A DNA stretch of 64,000 bases from Brevibacillus brevis (GTDB taxonomy: Bacteria; Bacillota; Bacilli; Brevibacillales; Brevibacillaceae), in NCBI RefSeq assembly GCF_022026395.1, contig NZ_CP041767.1, positions 1,623,501 to 1,687,500 on the forward strand. Reading direction: 5' to 3'. This document shows, piece after piece, positions 8,347 to 17,890 of the stretch. Position numbers and translations under genes: made by a program. The notes under the pieces were generated by a model, which was not told the DNA's origin, ran no database searches, and saw only the letters and a program-made list of their open reading frames with translations. The stretch's first letter is position 1. Each line of letters opens with the position of its first letter.

Positions 8347-9369
8347 TCATACCTCCACTTCCGTAGCAGTCTTGGTGTCGCCGTCCCACTCAGACGTATA
8401 CATCCAGCAGCGTACTTTGCTTCCGTCTGCATACTCCAAGAGCTCTGGAAGCTTCGTATGGCACAGCTCTGTTGCATGCGGGCAGCGTGGAGCGAAGCGG
8501 CATCCAACTGGCATGTTGAACGGACTTGGTACATTTCCTTTAATCGCTTGCAGCTCTTCTACATCCTCATCCAGACGGGGGAGGGAGTTCATCAGCCCTA
8601 CTGTATAGGGATGACGTGGATTCGCAAACAGGTTTTGTGCAGTCGTGTACTCCACCACTTTTCCTGCGTACATGACCGCAACGCGATCGCATGTTTCAGC
8701 AACAACGCCTAGATCGTGGGTAATCATGATAATACTCATGCCCATTTCGACTTGCAGCTTTTTCATCAGCTCGAGAATCTGAGCCTGAATGGTAACGTCC
8801 AAAGCGGTCGTCGGTTCATCCGCGATCAAAATTTCCGGGCGGCAGGCGAGAGCCATCGCGATCATGACCCGTTGACGCATACCCCCAGACAATTCATGCG
8901 GCTCTTGAGTCGCGCGTTTTTCCGGGGAAGGAATACCGACCAGACGCAGCATGTCTACTGCCTTGTCCCATGCTTCCTTCCGTCCCATGTTTTGGTGCAG
9001 GCGCAATACCTCTGCAATTTGCTCCCCAACCGAATAAACCGGATTCAGCGAGGTCATTGGCTCTTGGAAAATCATCGAAATCTCGTTGCCGCGGATTGCG
9101 CGCATGTCTGCTTCCGATTTTTTCGTCAGATCTTGCCCTTTGAAAAGGATTTCTCCTCCTACAATTTTTCCCGGAGGACTGGCAATCAAACGCAGGATCG
9201 AGAGGGAAGTGATACTTTTTCCACAGCCCGATTCTCCTACCAGACCTAGTGTCTCTCCTCTATTTAGAGAGAAATCAACGCCGTCCACCGCTTTACTGAC
9301 GCCATCTTCTGTGAAAAAATGCGTTTGCAGATTGCGAACGTCCAGGATGATATCTTGTTGTTCCGGCAT
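8347..9369 (-). CDS. Peptide-type ABC transporter ATPase, DppD/OppD family
   Basis: Partner ATPase of the same importer, 340 residues. It has Walker [13 protein letters not shown], signature [16 protein letters not shown], Walker [13 protein letters not shown], the H-loop [10 protein letters not shown], and the C-terminal oligopeptide region with [15 protein letters not shown]. Both ATPases of the heterodimer are therefore complete. It lies 12 bp downstream of the DppB-like permease gene with an AGGAGGGAT ribosome site. Confidence 0.94.
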   Translation of the reverse strand: MPEQQDIILDVRNLQTHFFTEDGVSKAVDGVDFSLNRGETLGLVGESGCGKSITSLSILRLIASPPGKIVGGEILFKGQDLTKKSEADMRAIRGNEISMIFQEPMTSLNPVYSVGEQIAEVLRLHQNMGRKEAWDKAVDMLRLVGIPSPEKRATQEPHELSGGMRQRVMIAMALACRPEILIADEPTTALDVTIQAQILELMKKLQVEMGMSIIMITHDLGVVAETCDRVAVMYAGKVVEYTTAQNLFANPRHPYTVGLMNSLPRLDEDVEELQAIKGNVPSPFNMPVGCRFAPRCPHATELCHTKLPELLEYADGSKVRCWMYTSEWDGDTKTATEVEV

Positions 9370-9381
9370 GGTGATCCCTCC

Positions 9382-10302
9382 TTAGTTCAGATCAATTCGT
9401 TTATTAAAGTAGCGATACAATACATCGACGAGCAGGTTCACGAACACGAAGATAATGGAAGCGATCAGTACGCCGCCTTGTACGACAGGCAAATCACGCA
9501 TGCGGATCGCATCGACGATCAGACGGCCCAAGCCGTTGATGGCAAATACAGATTCTACTAGAACTGTACCACCCAAAAGGAAACCGAACTGCAAGCCCAC
9601 GACAGTAATAATCGGGATCAGCGCGTTTTTCAAAGCATGCTTGTAAATGATGACTGTTTCACGCAAGCCCTTTGCTTTCGCTGTGCGGATGTAGTCTTGA
9701 CGTACGACGTCGAGCATACTGGAGCGAGTCATACGAGCAACGATGGCAGCCCCGGCAGTACCGAGTGTGATCGCTGGCAAAACCATGTGCTTCCAGGTGC
9801 CCCAGCCTGCGACCGGGAAGAGTTGCAACTTGACGGAGAACGTGTAGATCAAGCTCAAGCCGAGCCAAAAGCTTGGCAAGGATACACCGAGCAAGGCAAT
9901 GACCATGATCGTAATATCTGCAGCAGAGTATTGCTTGGTAGCAGAAATAATCCCTGCGATCATCCCGAGGACAACCGTTACAAAAATACTGGCAACGGCG
10001 AGCTCGATGGTAGCAGGCAAGCGTGCCATAATCTCATCCCACACGGGGAGATTGGAGCGAAGTGATGTCCCTAGATCGCCTTGGAACACATTGACAACAT
10101 ACTGCGCGTACTGAACCATAATCGGCTGATCCAAGCCGAGCTGAGTGCGCATTTTCGCAATCGTTTCTGCAGAAGCGCCTTCACCAGCAAGCAATACAGC
10201 CGGGTCGCCAGGAACCATTTGCATGATCAAAAAGACGACAAGAATAACACCGAGCAGGACGGGAATCATCTGCAGCAGGCGACGGGTAATGTAAACAAAC
10301 AT
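9382..10302 (-). CDS. Peptide-type ABC transporter permease, DppB/OppB family
   Basis: Inner-membrane permease, 306 residues, with the usual DppB start ([23 protein letters not shown]), a large periplasmic-side loop, and the C-terminal transport domain with the EAA-type loop [25 protein letters not shown], which is diagnostic for this subfamily. A short stretch ([15 protein letters not shown]) matches the conserved loop after helix 1. It is 13 bp downstream of the DppC-like gene. Confidence 0.94.
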   Translation of the reverse strand: MFVYITRRLLQMIPVLLGVILVVFLIMQMVPGDPAVLLAGEGASAETIAKMRTQLGLDQPIMVQYAQYVVNVFQGDLGTSLRSNLPVWDEIMARLPATIELAVASIFVTVVLGMIAGIISATKQYSAADITIMVIALLGVSLPSFWLGLSLIYTFSVKLQLFPVAGWGTWKHMVLPAITLGTAGAAIVARMTRSSMLDVVRQDYIRTAKAKGLRETVIIYKHALKNALIPIITVVGLQFGFLLGGTVLVESVFAINGLGRLIVDAIRMRDLPVVQGGVLIASIIFVFVNLLVDVLYRYFNKRIDLN

Positions 10303-10315
10303 GTAGCATTCCCTC

Positions 10316-11215
10316 CTATTGTTTCATTCGTGGATCGAGAGCGTCCCTGAGGCCGTCCCCAAAGATGTTGAAGCCGAGAACAAGAGTTGCAATAGCGAAA
10401 CCAGGGAACATGGCCAGATGCGGAGCGGTAAACAAGAAGTCGCGTCCGTTACTGAGCATGGCGCCCCACTCCGGCAGAGGAGGCTGTGCTCCCAGTCCGA
10501 GGAACGAAAGGCCAGCCGCGGAAAGAATCGCAGTAGCGAGGCGCATCGTTGCTTGTACGATAATAGGAGACAAAATGTTTGGAAAAATGTGTCTAAAGAT
10601 AATCGTGAAGTCATTGGCACCGAGTGAGCGGATCGCATCGATGTACTCCAGTTTTTTCACGGTCAAGGTTGAGCCGCGGACGATCCGTGCAAATACAGGA
10701 ATCGAGAAGATACCAACGGCGATCATCACGTTAAAGAGACTTGGCCCTAAGGCACTGACAATGGCTAGAGATAGCAGGATTCCCGGGAAGGCGAGCAGGA
10801 CATCGATGATACGGGAGATGACTGTATCTACCCAGCCTCCGTAGTAACCGGATAATAAGCCGAGAATAATTCCGAAAAATGCACCAATAAAGACAGCAAC
10901 AAATCCGACGGACATCGAGAGCTGTGTTCCGTATAAAAGACGGCTCAGTACATCCCGACCTTTGTCATCGGTACCCATCCAGTGTTCAGAAGATGGTGGC
11001 TTCAACTTATTAACCAAGTCAATCTCATATGGATCATGGGGAGCGATAAATGGTGCCAACAGGGCAATCGCGATGTAAAAAATCACGATACAGCCGCCTA
11101 CCATGGCGAGTTTGTTTTTTCGTAGTTTCCTGTAAAAAGTCCGCCATCTGCTAGGGCGTGCAGCCGCTGCTTTCGGCGGAAGAGCTTGATTGGTTGGTGC
11201 GATCTCAACCTTCAT
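10316..11215 (-). CDS. Peptide-type ABC transporter permease, DppC/OppC family
   Basis: Second permease of the importer, 299 residues, first gene of the operon. It has the N-terminal OppC helix (LAMVGGCIVIFYIAIALLAPFIAPHDPYEID), the GTDDKGRDVLSRLLYG loop and the EAA-type loop EYIDAIRSLGANDFTIIFRHIFPN. The start is supported by AAGGAGGGG. No binding-protein gene is in this operon. Four orphan binding proteins of the matching SBP_bac_5 type lie 22-31 kb away in the same window and may feed it (inference). The 180-bp region to the divergent amidohydrolase carries a three-repeat operator array. Confidence 0.94.
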   Translation of the reverse strand: MKVEIAPTNQALPPKAAAARPSRWRTFYRKLRKNKLAMVGGCIVIFYIAIALLAPFIAPHDPYEIDLVNKLKPPSSEHWMGTDDKGRDVLSRLLYGTQLSMSVGFVAVFIGAFFGIILGLLSGYYGGWVDTVISRIIDVLLAFPGILLSLAIVSALGPSLFNVMIAVGIFSIPVFARIVRGSTLTVKKLEYIDAIRSLGANDFTIIFRHIFPNILSPIIVQATMRLATAILSAAGLSFLGLGAQPPLPEWGAMLSNGRDFLFTAPHLAMFPGFAIATLVLGFNIFGDGLRDALDPRMKQ

Positions 11216-11265
11216 GGTGTAACCCCTCCTTTGCTTACGTCAAAGTTATCAGAAAAATGTACGAA

Positions 11266-11350
11266 GTAAAGGCAATTTGAACAAGTCGTAAAAATAGTGA
11301 AAATAGACGTAAAGATTGTGCAAATCAAGTCTTTCCGCTTCCTAGATAAT
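11266..11350 (+). promoter_or_regulatory. Activator-type promoter 1: 21-bp direct-repeat array plus -10
   Basis: Sites GTAAAA-ATA-GTGAAA (11288) and GTAAAG-ATT-GTGCAA (11309), with a degenerate third copy from 11266 (GTAAAG, second box lost). Repeat spacing is 22 and 21 bp. The -10 GATAAT at 11345-11350 begins 36 bp after the start of the last site, and no -35 hexamer is visible at the expected place. It points at the three-gene amidohydrolase operon and lies in the divergent region with the ABC operon. Confidence 0.75.
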
Positions 11351-11395
11351 GGGGGAGAAAGGAATGGAGAGAGACAAAGAGAGGGTGGATAATGG

Positions 11396-12631
11396 ATGGG
11401 CGTTACCTATTGGTTGACCAATGTTCGTTTGGAGACGGGCTACCGTCGGGAAAACGGTGTCGTCACGGGGACAGAGGCATCCTTGTTTCACATTTTGGTT
11501 AAAGACGGAAAATTCGCGCGCATTGCACCAGCGACAGAGAAGCTTACAGACGATATTTTGCAAAAGGATGCAAAAGGCTTATTGGCACTCCCATCTTTCG
11601 TAGAGAAGCATGTTCATTTGGACAAGACGCTTCAGGGAGAACCATGGCGGGCTGTTATTCCTGTGTCCAATATCATTGAACGCTGTGAAATAGAAAAGCG
11701 CACACTGCCGGGATCGCCGACAACTACACAAGAGCGTGCGGAGAATCTGCTGGAGATCCTCTTGTCCTATGGCTCGACACATGTGCGTACACATGTGGAC
11801 ATTTACCCGGAAGTGGGAATCTCCAATTTGGAATCAGTAAAAGCAGCATTAGCAACCTACACGGATCGAATCACCCACGAGATCGTGGCATTCCCGCAGC
11901 ATGGCTTGTTGCGTACAGACGCAAAAGCACTCTTGCGTGAGGCATTGCGCCAAGGTGCGACTCATGTCGGGGGCGTGGACCCAGCTAATGTGGATGGCGA
12001 TATAGAAGAATCCTTGCACCAAATGATGGAGCTGGCGGTAGAAGCAAACGCAGGTGTGGACTTGCATTTGCATGACCCGGGACATTTGGGAACCTACACA
12101 ATGAAGCGACTGGCAGCAATGACCGTGGATGCTGGCTGGCAAGGCCGCGTAGCAGTCAGCCATGCGTTTGCGCTCGGAGACATCCCAGTGCAAGAAGCAG
12201 AAGAGATGGCGACGATCCTGCGGGAAGCAGGCATTACGATTATCACCAGCGTGCCATTTAGCCGCGTGATCCCACCTGTACAGCTACTGCACCAAAATGG
12301 CGTAGACGTTGCGGTCGGCTGCGACAACATTTTTGACACGTGGCAGCCATACGGAAATGGTGATGTGCTGGAACGCCTCTGGCGACTGGCAGAACGCAAT
12401 CGTTGGCTGGACGAGCTGTCTCTGTCTCAATCTCTGCGTTTTATCACAGGTGGCAAAACGACACTGGCTGCCAACGGAACACAGTTATGGCCTGCACAAG
12501 GGGAAGACGCTAGCCTGATCCTCGTGGATGCGACCTGCTCGGCAGAAGCGATTGCGCGCCGTGCAGATCGACACGCTGTATTCTTCAAGGGCAAGCTTGC
12601 TTCTGGGCAAGTGGAAGAAGTGAACGTTTAA
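11396..12631 (+). CDS. Cytosine-deaminase-like amidohydrolase, paralog 1
   Basis: Metal-dependent hydrolase of the COG0402/CodA group, 411 residues, soluble. Visible active-site residues are H72 and H74 (KHVHLDK), H224 (VDLHLHDPGH), H256 (VSHAFALGD) and D310 (GCDNIFDTW). Their spacing matches E. coli CodA (H61, H63, H214, H246, D313 from memory), but the CodA catalytic glutamate position holds D227, and CodA's HLDTT is HLDK, as in some triazine amidohydrolases. The substrate is therefore probably not cytosine. Start chosen for GAGGGTGGA six bases upstream. First gene of a three-gene operon of paralogs. Confidence 0.88.
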   Translation: MGVTYWLTNVRLETGYRRENGVVTGTEASLFHILVKDGKFARIAPATEKLTDDILQKDAKGLLALPSFVEKHVHLDKTLQGEPWRAVIPVSNIIERCEIEKRTLPGSPTTTQERAENLLEILLSYGSTHVRTHVDIYPEVGISNLESVKAALATYTDRITHEIVAFPQHGLLRTDAKALLREALRQGATHVGGVDPANVDGDIEESLHQMMELAVEANAGVDLHLHDPGHLGTYTMKRLAAMTVDAGWQGRVAVSHAFALGDIPVQEAEEMATILREAGITIITSVPFSRVIPPVQLLHQNGVDVAVGCDNIFDTWQPYGNGDVLERLWRLAERNRWLDELSLSQSLRFITGGKTTLAANGTQLWPAQGEDASLILVDATCSAEAIARRADRHAVFFKGKLASGQVEEVNV

Positions 12632-12647
12632 GAGGGGGGAAAAGCCG

Positions 12648-13871
12648 GTGAAATCTTCTCCTTATTGGATCGTCAACGCTCGACTGGAAATCGGGTATGA
12701 GTGGGAAGAAGGCGTGATCAGTGGAACGCGGACAGAGCTGTGCGATTTGCTTATTGAGCATGGAAAAATCACACGCATTGTCCCTTCCAGTGAAATTTTG
12801 GAGGATGGGCTGCCTAAAAAGGACGCGAAAGGCTTACTGATCTTGCCGTCTATGGCCGAGAAGCACATTCATCTGGAAAAAACGTATTACGGCGGCCCAT
12901 GGAAGGCAACAACTCCCGTAAAAAACTTGTTCGAACGCCACGCTGAGGACAGAGGGCTGTTGCCGATGTATCTCAAGCAGGCACAGACAGGAGCAGAAAA
13001 TATTCTCTCGCTGCTGGTGGAAACAGGAGTGACACATGTAAGAACGCATTGTCATGTGGACCCACAGGTTGGTCTTGGGTTTTTGGAAGGAATGAAAAGT
13101 GCGTTTGAGACGTATGCAGACCGTGTCTCCCACGAAATTGTTGCTTTCCCGCATTATGGGATGCTGCGTACACAAGCACGCGACATGGTACGTGAGGCAC
13201 TGCGTCAAGGCGCCACTCATGTAGGCGGCGTCGATCCGGGTGGAGTCGACGGCGACATCGAGCGTTCCCTGCAAACGATGCTAGAGCTGGCAGTCGAAGC
13301 GGATGCCGATATTGACATGCATTTGCATGATCCGGGGCATCTCGGCGTGTTTACGATGAAGCGCCTCGCTGCTCTGACGGAAGAGGCAGGCTGGCAGGGA
13401 CGTGTCACGATTAGTCACGCGATGGGATTGGGCGATGTTTCACAGGAGGAAGCTAAAGAGATGGCACAACGACTCGCCTCGCTTGGCATTTCTATTGCAT
13501 CGACCGTGCCAATCAATCGCCCGACCATTCCGATTCCGTTGCTGCATCAAGAAGGGGTTGCCGTCATGCTCGGCAACGATAGCCTGACAGACAATTGGAC
13601 ACCCTTTGGCAGCGGAGACTTGTTGGAAAAAGCAGGACGACTGGCTGAACGCTTCCGCTTGACGGATGAAAGATCGTTAGGCGTAGCACTCGGCTTTGTG
13701 ACAGAAGGGCGGATCACTCTCGATGACACCGGGAATCGCCTGTGGCCATTGGCTGGAGATGAGGCGAGCCTGATGGCGGTCGAAGCGACATGTTCAGCAG
13801 AAGCAGTTGCGAGACGTGCGAAGCGCAAGGTCGTGCTTTTCCAAGGCAACCGGGTAGCGGGTGAGTGGTAG
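12648..13871 (+). CDS. Cytosine-deaminase-like amidohydrolase, paralog 2
   Basis: Same family and architecture as the upstream gene, 407 residues, GTG start preceded by GAGGGGGG. The first metal motif is HIHLEK (Glu instead of the usual Asp), followed by MHLHDPGH, ISHAMGLGD and GNDSLTDNW. The catalytic-loop acid is Asp. Similar throughout to paralog 1 (for example REALRQGATHVGGVDP), so a tandem duplication is likely. It lies 16 bp behind paralog 1. Divergence in the substrate-side loop (YYGGPWKATTPVKNL) suggests a changed specificity rather than dosage only. Confidence 0.87.
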   Translation: MKSSPYWIVNARLEIGYEWEEGVISGTRTELCDLLIEHGKITRIVPSSEILEDGLPKKDAKGLLILPSMAEKHIHLEKTYYGGPWKATTPVKNLFERHAEDRGLLPMYLKQAQTGAENILSLLVETGVTHVRTHCHVDPQVGLGFLEGMKSAFETYADRVSHEIVAFPHYGMLRTQARDMVREALRQGATHVGGVDPGGVDGDIERSLQTMLELAVEADADIDMHLHDPGHLGVFTMKRLAALTEEAGWQGRVTISHAMGLGDVSQEEAKEMAQRLASLGISIASTVPINRPTIPIPLLHQEGVAVMLGNDSLTDNWTPFGSGDLLEKAGRLAERFRLTDERSLGVALGFVTEGRITLDDTGNRLWPLAGDEASLMAVEATCSAEAVARRAKRKVVLFQGNRVAGEW

Positions 13872-13905
13872 TACTACTTTTAAATAGAAAGGATGTCATG
13901 GATAG

Positions 13906-15123
13906 ATGTCTACAGCCTATTGGATAACCAACGTCCGCTTGGAGAGCGGATACCGCAAAGAAAATGACAAGGTGGTTGCTACAGATACTGAAGTGGCGCA
14001 TCTATTAATCGAAGACGGACGAATTGCGCAGATCGTGAGTGGAGCCGCTCCACAAACCGAGCTGCCAACGAAGAATGCCAGCGGTCTGTTGGCACTGCCG
14101 TCATTTAGGGATATGCACATCCACATCGATAAAACGTATTATGGCGGCCCTTGGAAAGCCGTGACGCCAGTAAAAAACATCTTGGGTCGACTGGAAGAAG
14201 AGAGCCAGCTCATGCCGAAGCTGCTGCCAACAGCACAAGAGCGCGCAGAAAAAATGCTGGAATTGCTGCTGTCCGCAGGCTCCACCCATATTCGCTCCCA
14301 TTGTAATATCGATCCGTACATCGGACTCAAAAACCTGGAAGCGACGATGGCAGCACTGGAAACCTTCAGCGGCAGATTGCAGTGCGAGGTCGTTGCCTTC
14401 CCGCAGCAAGGTCTTCTGCGAAGTAACCAGGTGGAGAACATCCGCCAAGCCTTGAAGATGGGGGCGACCTACGTTGGCGGTGTAGACCCGGCGACCGTGG
14501 ATCAAAACATCGAGAAATCGCTCGCTACCATTTTTGAGCTGGCAGTGGAAGCGAATGCACCCATCGACGTTCATTTGCATGATCCGGATCATCTCGGGGT
14601 GTTTACATTCAAGCGTCTTGCTAAAATGACCGAAGAAGCAGGGTGGCAAGGTCGCGTTACCATCAGCCATGCCAATTCCCTTGCTGACATCAGTCTGGAA
14701 GAAGCAGGGGAAGTAGCAGAAATGCTCGCTGGCTTGGGCATTTCGATCACTTCCACTGTACCCGTGAACAGAGGGACGATTCCGATTCCATTGCTGCATG
14801 AAAAAGGCGTGTCTGTTTCTCTCGGAGACGACAGTATTACCGATCACTGGTCGCCATTTGGACAAGGAGACAGCTTGGAAAAAGCGGGCCGATTGGCTGA
14901 GCGCTTCCGCATGCAGGACGAACGTTCCCTGTCCCAAGCACTGGGCTTCATTACAGGTGGGAAAACGCCGCTGGATAAAGAGGGCAACCGCCAATGGCCG
15001 AATGTTGGCGACGAAGCGGATATTGTATTCGTTCATGCATCCTCGGCAGCAGAAGCAGTTGCACGCCGCGCGAAGCGCCAAGCTGTAATGTTCCGCGGGA
15101 ATGTCGTTTCTGGGGCTTTGTAA
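13906..15123 (+). CDS. Cytosine-deaminase-like amidohydrolase, paralog 3
   Basis: Third tandem member, 405 residues. Metal and catalytic motifs are HIHIDK, VHLHDPDH, ISHANSLAD and GDDSITDHW. The second-histidine loop ends DPDH rather than DPGH. The start codon ATG at 13906 has an AAAGGA 12 bases upstream, a weak spacing, but no other in-frame start gives the conserved N-terminus (AYWITNVRLESGYR). It ends the operon and a strong terminator follows. The YYGGPWKAVTPVKN loop is shared with paralog 2 and paralog 5, grouping these three apart from paralogs 1 and 4. Confidence 0.87.
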   Translation: MSTAYWITNVRLESGYRKENDKVVATDTEVAHLLIEDGRIAQIVSGAAPQTELPTKNASGLLALPSFRDMHIHIDKTYYGGPWKAVTPVKNILGRLEEESQLMPKLLPTAQERAEKMLELLLSAGSTHIRSHCNIDPYIGLKNLEATMAALETFSGRLQCEVVAFPQQGLLRSNQVENIRQALKMGATYVGGVDPATVDQNIEKSLATIFELAVEANAPIDVHLHDPDHLGVFTFKRLAKMTEEAGWQGRVTISHANSLADISLEEAGEVAEMLAGLGISITSTVPVNRGTIPIPLLHEKGVSVSLGDDSITDHWSPFGQGDSLEKAGRLAERFRMQDERSLSQALGFITGGKTPLDKEGNRQWPNVGDEADIVFVHASSAAEAVARRAKRQAVMFRGNVVSGAL

Positions 15124-15145
15124 GATCGAAAAGAAAATCTATAAC

Positions 15146-15180
15146 AAAAACAGACACGCAATTGTGACGTGTCTGTTTTT
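15146..15180 (+). terminator. Rho-independent terminator
   Basis: Perfect 13-bp stem (AAAAACAGACACG with its complement) with a nine-base loop and T run. It ends the amidohydrolase operon; being A-flanked on the left it may also serve the convergent gene. Confidence 0.85.
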
Positions 15181-15198
15181 GTGTTCATTTGCCTGCAC

Positions 15199-15489
15199 CT
15201 AAAATGCATGGCACCAGCACAAAGGATCATCTCCCCCACAATGTGGGCAACAACCCCCTGTATAGCGAAGTCGAATTTGATCTGAATGCAGCACACCATA
15301 GTCGGTAATCGGTTCGACGCCCGGGATTGGTTCGTCCGGGGTCTCGCGCACTTTCATGTCCGACCACTTTCCGCTCCAGGAACATATACGGCACGTTAAT
15401 CTCTCAGCTGTAGGGTGCAACGCATTCTCGATGACGATCATACATTCTTGACTGTTGGTATTACAGGTAGGACAATCGTGAAGTTTCAT
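15199..15489 (-). CDS. Small cysteine-rich, probable zinc-binding protein
   Basis: A 96-residue protein with four cysteine pairs: CPTC near the N-terminus, CRIC at about 33-36, CCPHC near 80 and CWC close to the end. These could form two zinc ribbons. The family is not recognised. GAGGTGATGAATC precedes the ATG with good spacing. It lies 6 bp downstream of a LysR-type regulator gene in the same orientation and is likely co-transcribed with it. Role unknown. Confidence 0.6.
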   Translation of the reverse strand: MKLHDCPTCNTNSQECMIVIENALHPTAERLTCRICSWSGKWSDMKVRETPDEPIPGVEPITDYGVLHSDQIRLRYTGGCCPHCGGDDPLCWCHAF

Positions 15490-15495
15490 GATTCA

Positions 15496-16383
15496 TCACC
15501 TCTCAAGTTTGCATACATCCTCAAAATAATCGACAACAACCTCACGGAATTCTTGGGCAGCGCGCGAAATGTACCGACTCTTGTGCCATAATAATGCGAT
15601 TTCCCGTACCAATTCGTGATTCTCGACTCTTAGATACGAGATTTGTTCACGAGAATCTCTTGCCGTGCTTGGTATGAAGGCTATGCCGATTTCTGCTTCC
15701 ACCAGTTGGATCAGCCTTGCAGGTTCATCTCCCTCATACACATAGGTGGGTGCGAATCCAACCGACTTGCATATAGTGTCCACGAGATCGCGTGTACCGT
15801 ACCCTTTCTTTACACCGACAAACGATTCATCTTTCAGCTCTGTCAAAGATACGATGCTTCGGTCTGCCAGTCGATGTCCCCTTGGAACAGCTACGAGGAT
15901 AGGGTCAATGAACACGATTTGACATTCGATGTCATCGTCTTGTACAGGAGGGGAGGACAAGCAAAAATCGACCTCTCCTCTATGAAGAAGCGTAACCATT
16001 TCCTGGGTGGTCAGCATTTGTACATGAAATTGGATATCGGGCCGCTTTTTCCGAAACTCGCGAAGGATATTCGGCAGCGTGCTCGCAGTAGTTACGGCTA
16101 ATTCAAGAGTACCATGCTCCGGGTTGGATAGGTCGCGAAGCTCCAGTTTCCCTTGTTCCAATTCAAACAGAGCTCTTTCCACCCGACAGAGGAATTTGCT
16201 TCCGAACTCATTCAGACGCAGCTTTCTCCCTGTACGATCAAATAGCGGGACTCCCAGATCCTCCTCTAATCGTTGAATCGTTTTACTAAGGGACGATTGG
16301 GTCACATGCAGGCTTCGTGCAGCTTCGGTCACATGCTCCATACGAGCAACGGTAAGAAAGTATTGCAGTTGAAGAAGTTCCAT
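15496..16383 (-). CDS. LysR-type transcriptional regulator
   Basis: A 295-residue regulator. The N-terminal winged helix-turn-helix (residues 1-60: LQYFLTVARMEHVTEAARSLHVTQSSLSKTIQRLEEDLG) is typical of LysR, and residues 90-290 form the effector-binding domain (TASTLPNILREFRKKRPDI; GIAFIPSTARD). It is divergent from an MFS transporter gene with 112 bp between them, the classical LysR arrangement, so it probably controls that gene in response to a compound it exports. The start matches family alignments (MELLQLQYF). Confidence 0.92.
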   Translation of the reverse strand: MELLQLQYFLTVARMEHVTEAARSLHVTQSSLSKTIQRLEEDLGVPLFDRTGRKLRLNEFGSKFLCRVERALFELEQGKLELRDLSNPEHGTLELAVTTASTLPNILREFRKKRPDIQFHVQMLTTQEMVTLLHRGEVDFCLSSPPVQDDDIECQIVFIDPILVAVPRGHRLADRSIVSLTELKDESFVGVKKGYGTRDLVDTICKSVGFAPTYVYEGDEPARLIQLVEAEIGIAFIPSTARDSREQISYLRVENHELVREIALLWHKSRYISRAAQEFREVVVDYFEDVCKLER

Positions 16384-16495
16384 TTAGCTCCTCCATTCAT
16401 TCCTTTGAATCAATGGAATCATAACATGAAATACGTTGGAGTAAATGTTTGATTTCCAGTACGATATCATCAAAACGCTTTAAGGAGGGCTGAAA

Positions 16496-17878
16496 ATGGG
16501 GGCTCACAACAGGTGGTTGATGATTTCCGTTGGACTAGGGATATTGTTGAACCCGTTAAATTCTTCGATGATTTCTGTTGCGATTGCAAGGCTGCAAAAT
16601 GTGTACAGTCTTGATTTCACGGTTGTTTCGTGGATGATTTTCTCGTTCTACATTGCGAGTGCAATCGCTCAACCTGTCATGGGAAAGGCAAGTGATTTGT
16701 TCGGACGCAAGAAGATATTCCTTACCGGGCTTGTCGTATCTTTCGTTGCTTCCTTATTGGCTCCATTATCTCCAAACTTTGGGTGGCTCATTGTGTTCCG
16801 AATTGTGCAATCGATTGGAACAAGCATGATGGTTGCCGTTGGAATCGCCATTGTACGAATCCATATTACGGAGAAACAAGCGACTGCGCTTTCCGTACTG
16901 TCCATATTCCTGTCTGGAGCAGCTGCGATTGGACCTTTTATTGGCGGGGTATTGCTTCATTATTGGGATTGGTCAGCGATCTTTCTCGTTAATATTCCGT
17001 TCGTGGTGGCGAGCTTCCTGTTAGCCTGGAGGATGATTCCAAAGGATGGATCGGCAGCATCTGTTGCACATAAGATGTCCTTTCGAAAATGGTTGGAATT
17101 GATTGATGCAACAGGGATCATGCTCTTCGCGGTCGGTCTGGTTGCACTGCTCGTTGGATTGCTTTTCGCAAAATCATCGGGGCATGTCTCATGGTGGCAT
17201 ATCCTGGTTGGAGGGATCGGCCTCGTTACACTGGTAGCTTTCGTACGACATGAGTTAAAAACGACTTCTCCGTTTATTCCGCTGCGGACATTCGCGAAGT
17301 ATCCTGCGATGACGTGGGTCAATATCGAATTCATGCTCGTTAACGTCCTTTTTTATTCGCTTTTTTTCGGCCTTCCATCCTACCTGCAAATGGTTCGTCA
17401 TGTCAGCGAGTTCCATACAGGAATGCTCATGCTCAGCTTAGGTTTATGCTCCCTCATGGTATCTCCACTAGCAGGACGATGGATTGATCACTCAGGACCT
17501 CGGCCGGCATTGCTCACATCCGCCATGCTGATGACATTTGGGTCATTGTGGATCGTGACGTTAAAGCAAGATTCACATGTGATCAGTGTGTGTGTGGCGT
17601 TAGCGGCATTCGGCATTAGCAACGGGTTAAACAATGTCGGCATGCAAGCAGCCTTGTTCAAAAGCTCTCCAAAAGAAATCATAGGCGTAGCATCCGGATT
17701 ATTTCAAACATCCAGATACCTGGGAACCATTCTCTCCTCATTATTGATCGGCATTGTAATGGGAGATAAGTTCAGCGCCGAGGGTTTGCAAGTGCTGGGC
17801 ATTATCCTCACGACAATCGCGCTGTCTTTGGTACTCATGAGTTGGCGACGGGAATCAGGGCAGCGGGGAGAGTCGTAG
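16496..17878 (+). CDS. MFS transporter, multidrug-type (EmrB/QacA-like)
   Basis: Proton-coupled exporter, 460 residues, with 12-14 hydrophobic helices. Motif A is in GKASDLFGRKKIFLTG, and the segment FRIVQSIGTSMMVAVGIAIV corresponds to motif C-like helices of DHA2 drug exporters. AAGGAGGGC lies before the ATG. It is divergent from a LysR gene. The first motif residue NPLNSSMISVAI replaces the more common LD.TIVN.AL. The substrate is unknown. Confidence 0.9.
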   Translation: MGAHNRWLMISVGLGILLNPLNSSMISVAIARLQNVYSLDFTVVSWMIFSFYIASAIAQPVMGKASDLFGRKKIFLTGLVVSFVASLLAPLSPNFGWLIVFRIVQSIGTSMMVAVGIAIVRIHITEKQATALSVLSIFLSGAAAIGPFIGGVLLHYWDWSAIFLVNIPFVVASFLLAWRMIPKDGSAASVAHKMSFRKWLELIDATGIMLFAVGLVALLVGLLFAKSSGHVSWWHILVGGIGLVTLVAFVRHELKTTSPFIPLRTFAKYPAMTWVNIEFMLVNVLFYSLFFGLPSYLQMVRHVSEFHTGMLMLSLGLCSLMVSPLAGRWIDHSGPRPALLTSAMLMTFGSLWIVTLKQDSHVISVCVALAAFGISNGLNNVGMQAALFKSSPKEIIGVASGLFQTSRYLGTILSSLLIGIVMGDKFSAEGLQVLGIILTTIALSLVLMSWRRESGQRGES

Positions 17879-17890
17879 GTTCGCTCATCC